Shown here: positions 7,909 to 13,256 of the stretch, piece after piece
Layout of the letters: every line of letters begins with the position of its first letter
Numbering within the stretch: the stretch's first letter is position 1
Assembly: GCA_002842135.1 (NCBI GenBank)
Contig: PHCD01000050.1
Span: 1 to 13,256, forward strand
DNA: 13,256 nt
From: Betaproteobacteria bacterium HGW-Betaproteobacteria-8
GTDB lineage: Bacteria > Pseudomonadota > Gammaproteobacteria > Burkholderiales > Methylophilaceae
Direction of reading: 5' to 3'
Position numbers and translations under genes: made by a program
The notes under the pieces: generated by a model
Told to the model about the DNA's origin: nothing
Database searches by the model: none
Seen by the model: only the letters and a program-made list of their open reading frames with translations

Positions 7909-7938
7909 TTGCTTTAGCACCATGTTCTCATCTACACT
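7909..7938 (+). promoter_or_regulatory. Candidate sigma-70 promoter for the DUF4124-ntrBC genes
   Basis: TTGCTT (7909-7914) and TACACT (7933-7938) are separated by 18 bp, just past the glnA terminator. Transcription would start near 7945, after the in-frame ATGs at 7922 and close to that at 7946, which favours the start codon at 7961. The hexamers are imperfect and the call rests mostly on position. Confidence 0.35.
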
Positions 7939-7960
7939 CCGTCTTATGGGACTGTCACTA

Positions 7961-8446
7961 ATGAAAAAATCTTTACTTACGCTTGGCATATTCTGCGCTT
8001 TGCAGACTCCTGCCGCATTTGCAGAAATCTATAAAGTAATTGATGAAAATGGCAAGGTGACCTACACCAACATGCCCGTAAAAGGTGCAAAGAAACTGGA
8101 CATCGATCCTCCGCCCACAAATGGTGCATCAACACCCAGCCGCGAAGTAAAAACATCAACACCCTCAAGCTTTCCCCGTGTAGACAAACAAACGCAAAAC
8201 CAGCGCGACAACACGCGTAAACAGATTTTGCAAGCCGAACTGGAAGCAGAGAAAAAAGCGCTGGAAGAAGCAAAGAAAGCCTATGAAGAAGGTGCCTCCA
8301 AGCCCGAAGTATACAAGGGCGCTGGCGGCAAGACTTACCGCAATGTCGCAAAATTCGAAGATAAAATGAAGCAATTGCAAGCTAATGTGGACGCGCATGA
8401 GAAGAACATACAATTGCTGCAAAAAGAGCTGGACACCCTCAATTAA
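7961..8446 (+). CDS. Secreted DUF4124 domain protein with C-terminal coiled coil
   Basis: This is a 161-residue exported protein of unknown function. A Sec signal peptide is clear: MKKS, a hydrophobic core (5-14), then AAFA with predicted cleavage after Ala21. The mature N-terminus EIYKVIDENGKVTYTNMP (22-39) is a DUF4124 domain, a small beta-strand module frequent in beta/gammaproteobacterial envelope proteins. A proline/serine-rich linker (about 49-75) leads to a Lys/Glu/Ala-rich helical region (about 82-110 and 126-160), likely coiled coil, ending in KELDTLN. Start 7961 is preferred over 7922 and 7946 because it gives a proper signal peptide and has TGGGAC upstream. It lies between glnA and ntrB, a placement I recall from other Betaproteobacteria, but no link of the protein to nitrogen sensing can be shown from sequence. 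It may be periplasmic. Confidence 0.87.
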   Translation: MKKSLLTLGIFCALQTPAAFAEIYKVIDENGKVTYTNMPVKGAKKLDIDPPPTNGASTPSREVKTSTPSSFPRVDKQTQNQRDNTRKQILQAELEAEKKALEEAKKAYEEGASKPEVYKGAGGKTYRNVAKFEDKMKQLQANVDAHEKNIQLLQKELDTLN

Positions 8447-8470
8447 AATTTTTGCAGAACCGCTCACCCG

Positions 8471-8496
8471 TGGCCTGGCTTTTGCTTAGCCTAAGC
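8471..8496 (+). promoter_or_regulatory. Sigma-54-like promoter element and small palindrome before ntrB
   Basis: TGGCCTGGCTTTTGCT (8471-8486) fits the sigma-54 consensus TGGCAYRN4TTGCW at every defined base except one (C for A at position 5), with the GG and GC dinucleotides 10 bases apart. The predicted start is near 8497, only about 4 bases before the ntrB ATG. A 13-base palindrome GCTTAGCCTAAGC (8484-8496) overlaps the -12 region. No full NtrC site is seen in the 55 bases upstream. It may be a real autoregulatory promoter giving an almost leaderless message, or chance. Confidence 0.42.
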
Positions 8497-8500
8497 TGCC

Positions 8501-9604
8501 ATGGATCAAACCACCCCACCTTCATTCGCTGGACTCGAACATTTAGCTACTGCTGTCATCCTGCTTGATAAGCAACGTAACGTCGTTTATGCCAATCCTG
8601 GAGCTGAAGTTGTATTTGCTTTAAGCGCAAAACAGATCCGCGGCCTCAATATCTCGCAAGTATTTCCAGACTGCGAAATATTGCATGCCGCACTGGAAAA
8701 TGCGATCAAGAACCACAGCCCGTTCCGCGAGCATGAATTTATCATTACCACCCTCAGACAGAACTCGCTCGCGGTAACCTGCACCGTCACCCCAGTCGAT
8801 CTGGCACCCGCCTGCCTGGTCCTTGAGTTTCAACAAATGGACCAGCAACTACGTATCGCCCGTGAAGAACGCATGCTGATTCAGCAACAGGCTAACGCAG
8901 AACTCCTGCGCAATCTGGCACATGAAATCCGCAACCCACTAGGTGGGCTGCGCGGTGCGGCGCAACTGCTTGAACACGAGCTGCCACAAGTCAGCCTGCG
9001 CGAATATACGCAAGTCATCATCAAGGAAGCAGACCGCCTGCAAACGCTCATGGACCGATTGCTGGTCCCGCATCGCGTGCCGAAGTACGAACCAACCAAC
9101 ATCCACGAAGTACTGGAGCGAGTGCGTAGCCTGCTACTTGCAGAATCCCCCAAAGGCATCACTGTCAGGCGCGATTACGACATCAGCCTGCCCGAGTTGA
9201 TCGGTGACAAGGAGAAACTGATACAGGCCGTACTCAACATCACAAGAAACGCAGTGCAGGCAATGCAAAGCTATTCACAGGAAACGGGAGTGCCGAGCGA
9301 AATCATCCTGAGGACACGTGCAGAACGCCAGGTCACGCTTGCCAGAAAACGCTACCGCGTCGCCATCAAATTGCAGATCATCGATAACGGACCAGGCATC
9401 CCGAACGACATCCGTGACCGCATCTTTTTCCCGCTGGTATCCGGCCGGGAAGGTGGATCCGGACTGGGCCTCACGCTCGCACAAACCTTCATTACACAAC
9501 ATCACGGCATGATTGAATGCGAAAGCAACCCGGGTCACACCTGCTTCACCATCCTGCTACCGATAGAGAGCACTGCAATGAAAAGCATGCTGCCTCGGCA
9601 ATAA
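8501..9604 (+). CDS. ntrB: Nitrogen regulation sensor histidine kinase NtrB
   Basis: NtrB (also GlnL, NRII) is a cytoplasmic sensor kinase/phosphatase that phosphorylates NtrC under nitrogen limitation and, with PII bound, dephosphorylates it. The 367 residues lack membrane segments, as expected. An N-terminal PAS domain (about 10-110) contains LDKQRNVVYANPGAE. The dimerisation/phosphoacceptor domain has the H-box NLAHEIRNPLGG (138-149) with His141. The ATPase domain shows the N-box NITRNAVQAM (246-255), DNGPGI (295-300), IFFPLVSGREGG and GSGLGL (319-324). All catalytic boxes are intact. No convincing ribosome binding site precedes ATG 8501, and a sigma-54-like element lies immediately upstream. 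ntrC follows after 13 bp, so the two are co-transcribed. The segment about 274-285 between N and G1 boxes is basic and somewhat longer than in the enteric protein. Confidence 0.96.
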   Translation: MDQTTPPSFAGLEHLATAVILLDKQRNVVYANPGAEVVFALSAKQIRGLNISQVFPDCEILHAALENAIKNHSPFREHEFIITTLRQNSLAVTCTVTPVDLAPACLVLEFQQMDQQLRIAREERMLIQQQANAELLRNLAHEIRNPLGGLRGAAQLLEHELPQVSLREYTQVIIKEADRLQTLMDRLLVPHRVPKYEPTNIHEVLERVRSLLLAESPKGITVRRDYDISLPELIGDKEKLIQAVLNITRNAVQAMQSYSQETGVPSEIILRTRAERQVTLARKRYRVAIKLQIIDNGPGIPNDIRDRIFFPLVSGREGGSGLGLTLAQTFITQHHGMIECESNPGHTCFTILLPIESTAMKSMLPRQ

Positions 9605-9617
9605 ACTAGGAACCAAT

Positions 9618-11006
9618 ATGAAACCTATCTGGATTATAGACGACGATAAATCGATACGCTGGGTGTTTGAAAAGGCACTTGCCCGTACCGATATGGAATT
9701 CAAGACTTTTGCCTCGGTACCGGAGGCGCTTAATGCGCTCAATCGCGAAGAACCACAAGTGGTCGTCAGCGACATTCGAATGCCAAATGGCTCCGGCCTG
9801 GATTTCCTGCAGGAGATCAGACAACGTCTGCCCAATGTCCCTGTCATCATCATGACGGCCTATTCCGACCTTGAAAGTGCGGTCGCCGCATTTCAGGGTG
9901 GCGCCTTTGAATACCTGGCCAAGCCATTCGACGTCGACCAGGCCATAGAAATTATCCGCCGCGCTGTCGATGAAACCATGCGCCAGGCTACTGAAGCCGT
10001 CACACTGGAAGAAACGCCTGAAATCATTGGTCAGGCGCCCGCCATGCAGGAGGTTTTTCGTGCCATCGGCCGTCTCAGCCGGTCGCATGCGACCGTCCTG
10101 ATTAATGGCGAGTCCGGCACTGGCAAGGAGCTGGTTGCAAGCGCCCTGCATCGCCACAGTCCGCGTGCAGATAAACCTTTTATCGCCATCAACACCGCAG
10201 CCATTCCCAAGGATCTGCTAGAGTCGGAACTGTTTGGTCACGAACGTGGCGCCTTTACCGGGGCCCAGGCTGCGCGACGCGGCCGCTTCGAGCAGGCCGA
10301 TGGCGGTACACTGTTCCTGGATGAAATCGGCGACATGCCTTCCGACCTGCAAACACGTTTGCTGCGCGTACTATGTGACGGCCAGTTCTACCGTGTCGGT
10401 GGCCATCAACCGGTCAAGGTCAATGTACGCATCATTGCCGCCACCCATCAGGATCTGGAAGAGCGTGTGAAACTGGGGCTGTTCCGCGAAGACCTGTTTC
10501 ACCGCCTCAACGTCATTCGCCTGCGTTTGCCACCGCTGCGCGAGCGCCGCGAAGACATTCCACTACTAACCAAACACTTCCTGCAGCAAAGCGCGCAAGA
10601 ACTGGGTGTAGACACCAAAATACCTTCTGCTGCCACACTTGCCTACCTGACCAACATGAACTGGAGCGGCAACGTCAGGCAGCTGGAAAATATATGTCAT
10701 TGGCTCACAGTGATGGCGCCAGGACAGAACATTGATATTGCAGATTTACCGCCAGAATTGAAGGAAGATTCAGGCAAACCAAAAACCACAAGCAATTGGC
10801 GCGAATCCTTGGCTTTGGATGTCATGGATGCCCTGAATCGAGGCGAACAAGAAATTCTCGACAACCGCGCCAAGGAATTTGAACGCATCCTCATCACCAA
10901 GGCACTGCAGCACACCGGCGGACGAAGGATTGAAGCCGCAACCCAGCTTGGCATAGGCCGGAATACGCTGACCAGAAAGATTCAGGAATTGGGGATAGAT
11001 GAATAA
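9618..11006 (+). CDS. ntrC: Nitrogen regulation response regulator NtrC (sigma-54 activator)
   Basis: NtrC (GlnG, NRI) is the partner of NtrB. When phosphorylated it oligomerises on enhancer DNA and remodels sigma-54 RNA polymerase. The 462 residues match the family. The receiver domain (1-120) has the acidic pocket DDD (8-10), phosphoacceptor Asp52 in [10 protein letters not shown], Thr85-region TAYSD and Lys at AKPFD. The AAA+ domain (about 140-375) has Walker A GESGTGKE (164-171), the sigma-54-contacting loop GAFTGA (211-216), Walker [12 protein letters not shown], and [11 protein letters not shown] sensor/arginine region. The C-terminal Fis-type helix-turn-helix (about 420-460) includes [22 protein letters not shown]. 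Start ATG 9618 has AGGA upstream (9608-9611). Its probable targets include the sites at 6194-6241 before glnA. It ends 16 bp from the convergent GNAT gene without a visible terminator. Confidence 0.97.
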   Translation: MKPIWIIDDDKSIRWVFEKALARTDMEFKTFASVPEALNALNREEPQVVVSDIRMPNGSGLDFLQEIRQRLPNVPVIIMTAYSDLESAVAAFQGGAFEYLAKPFDVDQAIEIIRRAVDETMRQATEAVTLEETPEIIGQAPAMQEVFRAIGRLSRSHATVLINGESGTGKELVASALHRHSPRADKPFIAINTAAIPKDLLESELFGHERGAFTGAQAARRGRFEQADGGTLFLDEIGDMPSDLQTRLLRVLCDGQFYRVGGHQPVKVNVRIIAATHQDLEERVKLGLFREDLFHRLNVIRLRLPPLRERREDIPLLTKHFLQQSAQELGVDTKIPSAATLAYLTNMNWSGNVRQLENICHWLTVMAPGQNIDIADLPPELKEDSGKPKTTSNWRESLALDVMDALNRGEQEILDNRAKEFERILITKALQHTGGRRIEAATQLGIGRNTLTRKIQELGIDE

Positions 11007-11022
11007 CCAATAATTGAAAAGG

Positions 11023-11472
11023 TTAAAGTACCTTCTCCATCACAATATCGACTCTAGCGTATTCTTCGTGCGGCCCCAGATGAATGGTTTCGAATCCGTG
11101 CTTCTTGTATAACGCAATCGCAGGAGTCAGTTTGGTATTCGATAACAAGTAGACGCTACTGGCCCCAATTTCCTGTAGTTTCTCTAACACTGCCAGCATC
11201 AATCTGTCGGCCAGTCCGCAACGACGCCGATCTACATGGACTGCCATCCTTGCCAACTGGAATACGCCAGCCCCTTGATTGAAGAGCGCGCAGGCGGCCA
11301 CCACTTTTCCGGCGTCTGCGATTGAAAATACATAGCCGCCATTTTCAATGATGACTTGCGGGTTGTCGGCCAGCGCAATATCTACTGCTTCCAGTGCAAA
11401 ATACTGTTTTATCCAGGTTTCATTCAGCGCGATAAAATCAGGCAAATGCCAATGATTATTGATTTCCAGCAT
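11023..11472 (-). CDS. GNAT family N-acetyltransferase
   Basis: This is a small cytoplasmic acetyl-CoA-dependent N-acetyltransferase of 149 residues; the substrate cannot be predicted. The GNAT fold is recognisable. FQLARMAVHVDRRRCGLADRLM (71-92) includes beta-4 and the acetyl-CoA pyrophosphate loop of type R-x-x-G-x-A (83-88). SSVYLLSNTKLTPAIALYKKHGFE (105-128) gives beta-5 and the conserved ALYKKHGF near the C-terminus. There is no N-terminal fusion and no membrane segment. ATG 11472 is preferred to an in-frame TTG at 11484. Either start overlaps the end of the upstream SEC-C/TPR/methyltransferase gene (17 bp with ATG), and no independent ribosome binding site is clear, so translational coupling is likely. 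This coupling suggests, but does not prove, that the two enzymes act on the same molecule. Confidence 0.9.
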   Translation of the reverse strand: MLEINNHWHLPDFIALNETWIKQYFALEAVDIALADNPQVIIENGGYVFSIADAGKVVAACALFNQGAGVFQLARMAVHVDRRRCGLADRLMLAVLEKLQEIGASSVYLLSNTKLTPAIALYKKHGFETIHLGPHEEYARVDIVMEKVL

Positions 11473-12712
11473 TTTTAGTATCAACCGATAAAATTCGGAC
11501 TACAGTCTGCTTTGTGAAAATACTGAAGCACAAGTATTCATAGTGCCAGCCGTATTTCTCGACAGCCTCCTGAAACGCTTTGAACTCATCTTCTCGCCAG
11601 TGCTCATTACCTACGTATTCATCAAACAGAATCACACTTCCAGCTACGATTCTTGGTGCGAGACAGTCCAGCACAGTCTTGGTTGAACTATAAATATCGC
11701 AATCGATATTCATGAATCTGAGTGGCTCCGGCTGTTGCTGCAAAAATTCCGGCAGGGTCTTATCAAACCATCCGACATGCAGCTTCACATTATTCGGCAC
11801 CTCAGGAATTTTCCCCTGCGTGGTATAGCTTCCCTTGGGTTCATGATGCCAGGCCTCGGGTAGCCCTTCAAAGCTGTCAAAGCCATGCACCTGCTGATTT
11901 GCCAATGCCGCGATCTTGCGAATCGAGTTGCCGTTACGCACACCGAATTCCAACACCAAACCTTCGACTTTCGCTTCATGCAGCCCAATTTCAAACGCAT
12001 GAATTCTGCTGCCAATCAAACAAGTTTTTTTCTCCTGCCTGAATTCCTTCATATAGCGCCAAGCATCCAGCCGGGCTAGGATTAATGCCGGCCCGGTTTC
12101 GACCCGTTTGAACTGTGCTTGCGCGGCTTCTTCATCACCAGCGTAATCCAGCATCACGCCCAGCAGTAGTCTGGCATCCATATCCATAGGAACAAGCTGC
12201 ACGACTTTGTACAAGCAATCGATTGAAGGCTGGAGATTATCAGCATCCAGCAGCAATGCATGCAGGTTATACCAGGCATCGGCATAGTCAGGCTTCAATC
12301 TGATGGCCTCTCGGCAATGCTTCTCAGCGTCACGTATGCGTCCATCAAACTGCAAGGCAAGGGCGAGATTGCTGTGATACTCAGGATTCACAGGATTGAT
12401 CTTTATCGCACGAGTAATAAGTTTGATAGATTCCTCGATACGATGATCATGCAATGCAACTGCTCCCAATAAAGCCAGTGCATCGGGATGGTTAGGGCTG
12501 ATTCTCAGCACATGATGATAGCCTGCCTCTGCTTGAGGCAAATGACCGGCCTGATGTAAACGGATAGCTTGCTGCATGACTTGATTGATTGCAGTAGGCC
12601 CACTAAGCGGTGATACCTGCTTTCCGGTACAACAATTCTTGTATTTTTTGCCACTACCGCACGGACAAGGATCATTACGCCCCAACCTGCTTGAATTCAA
12701 TTGACCACCCAT
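11456..12712 (-). CDS. SEC-C motif, TPR and TylF-like methyltransferase fusion protein
   Basis: This is a 418-residue three-part protein. Residues 11-28 form a SEC-C zinc motif, GRNDPCPCGSGKKYKNCC, with the CxCx8CC ligands Cys16, Cys18, Cys27 and Cys28, like the C-terminal tail of SecA. Residues about 43-205 are at least four tetratricopeptide repeats (43-76, 77-110, 111-144, 145-178, plus a weaker one). Residues about 232-410 resemble class I SAM methyltransferases of the macrocin O-methyltransferase (TylF/MycF) type. These have LEFGVRNGNS (254-263, SAM loop), GFDSFEGLPE (277-286), an acidic DCD (337-339) and DE (364-365), candidate metal ligands and base. That family usually methylates sugar hydroxyls (known). 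Targeting through TPR/SEC-C to a protein or glycan partner is inference. There is no signal peptide, so it is cytoplasmic. Start ATG 12712 keeps the SEC-C motif near the N-terminus; AAAGGT lies 11 bases upstream. The GNAT gene overlaps its end. Confidence 0.87.
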   Translation of the reverse strand: MGGQLNSSRLGRNDPCPCGSGKKYKNCCTGKQVSPLSGPTAINQVMQQAIRLHQAGHLPQAEAGYHHVLRISPNHPDALALLGAVALHDHRIEESIKLITRAIKINPVNPEYHSNLALALQFDGRIRDAEKHCREAIRLKPDYADAWYNLHALLLDADNLQPSIDCLYKVVQLVPMDMDARLLLGVMLDYAGDEEAAQAQFKRVETGPALILARLDAWRYMKEFRQEKKTCLIGSRIHAFEIGLHEAKVEGLVLEFGVRNGNSIRKIAALANQQVHGFDSFEGLPEAWHHEPKGSYTTQGKIPEVPNNVKLHVGWFDKTLPEFLQQQPEPLRFMNIDCDIYSSTKTVLDCLAPRIVAGSVILFDEYVGNEHWREDEFKAFQEAVEKYGWHYEYLCFSIFTKQTVVRILSVDTKNAGNQ

Positions 12713-12772
12713 GCTTGGACATTACCTTTTACTATTCGTAAACAACTTGTTAAACCGGAACCGCTGCTTCAT

Positions 12773-13024
12773 TTACCTACATCTGAATGTTAATTCACGT
12801 TTTCCACCAACGGGACTTTCTGATTTTGCAGTCTCATCATAGCCATTTGGACAGGTTTTTTTGGCTTTACCATGACAATCTGGCCAATTTTCCACAGCAC
12901 CGCTACAGGACGTCATATAGATTTGCTGCTTTGCATCTAGCATCTTGACTGGTTGTTGCTCACCCTTCATGAGTTGAGCACATCCAGTTAAGGCAATGCA
13001 TACTGCTATCATCAATTGTTTCAT
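12773..13024 (-). CDS. Small cysteine-rich lipoprotein, function unknown
   Basis: This is an 83-residue predicted lipoprotein. A short signal peptide, MKQLMIAVCIALTG, ends in the lipobox LTGC with lipidated Cys15. Gln at +3 after Ala at +2 gives no Asp-type inner-membrane retention signal, so outer-membrane sorting is likely (inference). The mature part has four further cysteines (40, 50, 58 and 82), enough for two disulfides in the periplasm, in the pattern TSCSGAVENWPDCHGKAKKTCPNGY. Small lipoproteins with this cysteine pattern and unknown role occur in Proteobacteria, but I cannot name the family with certainty. Its start lies only 27 bp past the terminator at 13052-13077, so it either uses read-through from the upstream porin-like gene or a promoter within the hairpin region. 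It lies 60 bp upstream of the methyltransferase fusion gene on the same strand. Confidence 0.78.
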   Translation of the reverse strand: MKQLMIAVCIALTGCAQLMKGEQQPVKMLDAKQQIYMTSCSGAVENWPDCHGKAKKTCPNGYDETAKSESPVGGKRELTFRCR

Positions 13025-13051
13025 TATTTACTTTCAACAGTATGGGTAAAT

Positions 13052-13077
13052 AAAAACGGCACCCTGAGGTGCCGTTT
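13052..13077 (-). terminator. Intrinsic terminator of the porin-like gene at the right edge
   Basis: A 10-bp perfect stem (AAACGGCACC 13054-13063, GGTGCCGTTT 13068-13077) closes a CTGA loop. On the minus strand the hairpin is followed by TTTTTATTTA. It lies 28 bases past the stop codon of the gene entering from the right edge and immediately before the lipoprotein gene. Confidence 0.88.
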
Positions 13078-13105
13078 CAAGCTTTCAAGTCAACTAAGAC
13101 GGATC

Positions 13106-13256
13106 TTAGAAGAACAGGATAGCGCCCAAAGCGATAGTCTTGGCATCGCCATCAAAGTTGCTACCGTCAACAGTCAAAGTACGACCGAATGCGGTGCTAT
13201 CTTCAATGGTGTTGTCAGTGTATTCAGCAACCAAGTTCAGGCTCTTGGTCAATGGG
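13106..13256 (-). CDS. Outer-membrane beta-barrel protein (porin-like), C-terminal fragment
   Basis: Only the last 49 residues are inside the window; the rest lies beyond the right edge. The fragment ends SLNLVAEYTDN ... DAKTIALGAILFF followed by TAA. Alternating polar/hydrophobic strands, an Asp/Gly/Asn-rich loop between them and a terminal phenylalanine form the classic signal recognised by the BAM assembly machinery. This points to an outer-membrane barrel such as a general porin. The codon choice is narrow (many GCT, GGT, TTG and GAC), which would fit high expression. The exact family and substrate cannot be decided from this fragment. A strong terminator follows at 13052-13077. Confidence 0.75.
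   Translation of the reverse strand, partial: PLTKSLNLVAEYTDNTIEDSTAFGRTLTVDGSNFDGDAKTIALGAILFF

Noticed and set aside
9606..10157. A 183-codon antisense frame opposite ntrC
   Set aside because: It is a shadow of the receiver and AAA+ coding sequence, with no domain and no promoter or ribosome binding site of note.
12741..12760. AACAACTTGTT palindrome upstream of the methyltransferase fusion gene
   Set aside because: The arms are only 5 bp with one central base, and wider pairing fails. This is expected by chance in AT-rich spacer.
1..13256. CRISPR arrays, insertion sequences, tRNA or rRNA genes, prophage or defence genes
   Set aside because: I saw no spaced direct repeats, transposase or integrase motifs, tRNA-like cloverleaf or rRNA sequence anywhere in the window.

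Overview
The window looks like chromosomal core DNA from a betaproteobacterium. The proteins have a beta/gamma-proteobacterial character: a full-length UvrA, a type I glutamine synthetase with an adenylylation tyrosine, and an NtrB/NtrC pair. The gene order glnA - DUF4124 protein - ntrB - ntrC is one I associate with Betaproteobacteria such as Nitrosomonadales/Methylophilaceae. That placement is an inference from family resemblance, not from a search. I see no insertion sequence, integrase, CRISPR array, tRNA or rRNA.

Layout. (1) Positions 1-3506 hold two divergent genes: a YajR-like MFS transporter (cut by the left edge, minus strand) and uvrA (plus strand). Their shared 71-bp spacer carries overlapping promoter-like elements and a weak LexA-like box. 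(2) Positions 3556-6083 hold a tight minus-strand cluster, transcribed right to left: rhodanese-like protein, aroE, mtgA and a DUF456 membrane protein. (3) Positions 6084-6392 are a 309-base regulatory spacer. It holds two NtrC-type sites 31 bp apart, a perfect 9-bp inverted repeat and a sigma-54 promoter for glnA. (4) Positions 6393-11006 are the nitrogen-control block: glnA, a very strong terminator, a secreted DUF4124 protein, ntrB and ntrC. (5) Positions 11023-12712 hold a minus-strand pair with overlapping ends: a SEC-C/TPR/methyltransferase fusion protein followed by a GNAT acetyltransferase. (6) Positions 12773-13256 hold a small cysteine-rich lipoprotein, a terminator, and the last 49 residues of an outer-membrane beta-barrel protein, probably a porin.

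How the parts work together. By analogy with enteric bacteria, NtrB phosphorylates NtrC when nitrogen is short. NtrC-P would then bind the pair of sites upstream of glnA and drive sigma-54 transcription of glutamine synthetase, so sensor, regulator and main target lie within 5 kb. A second sigma-54-like element directly before ntrB suggests possible autoregulation. The rhodanese/aroE/mtgA/DUF456 genes are probably co-transcribed but do not form an obvious pathway.

The least ordinary item is the SEC-C + TPR + TylF-like methyltransferase protein coupled to a GNAT gene. The rest is mostly well-known housekeeping, with a few regulatory details worth testing.
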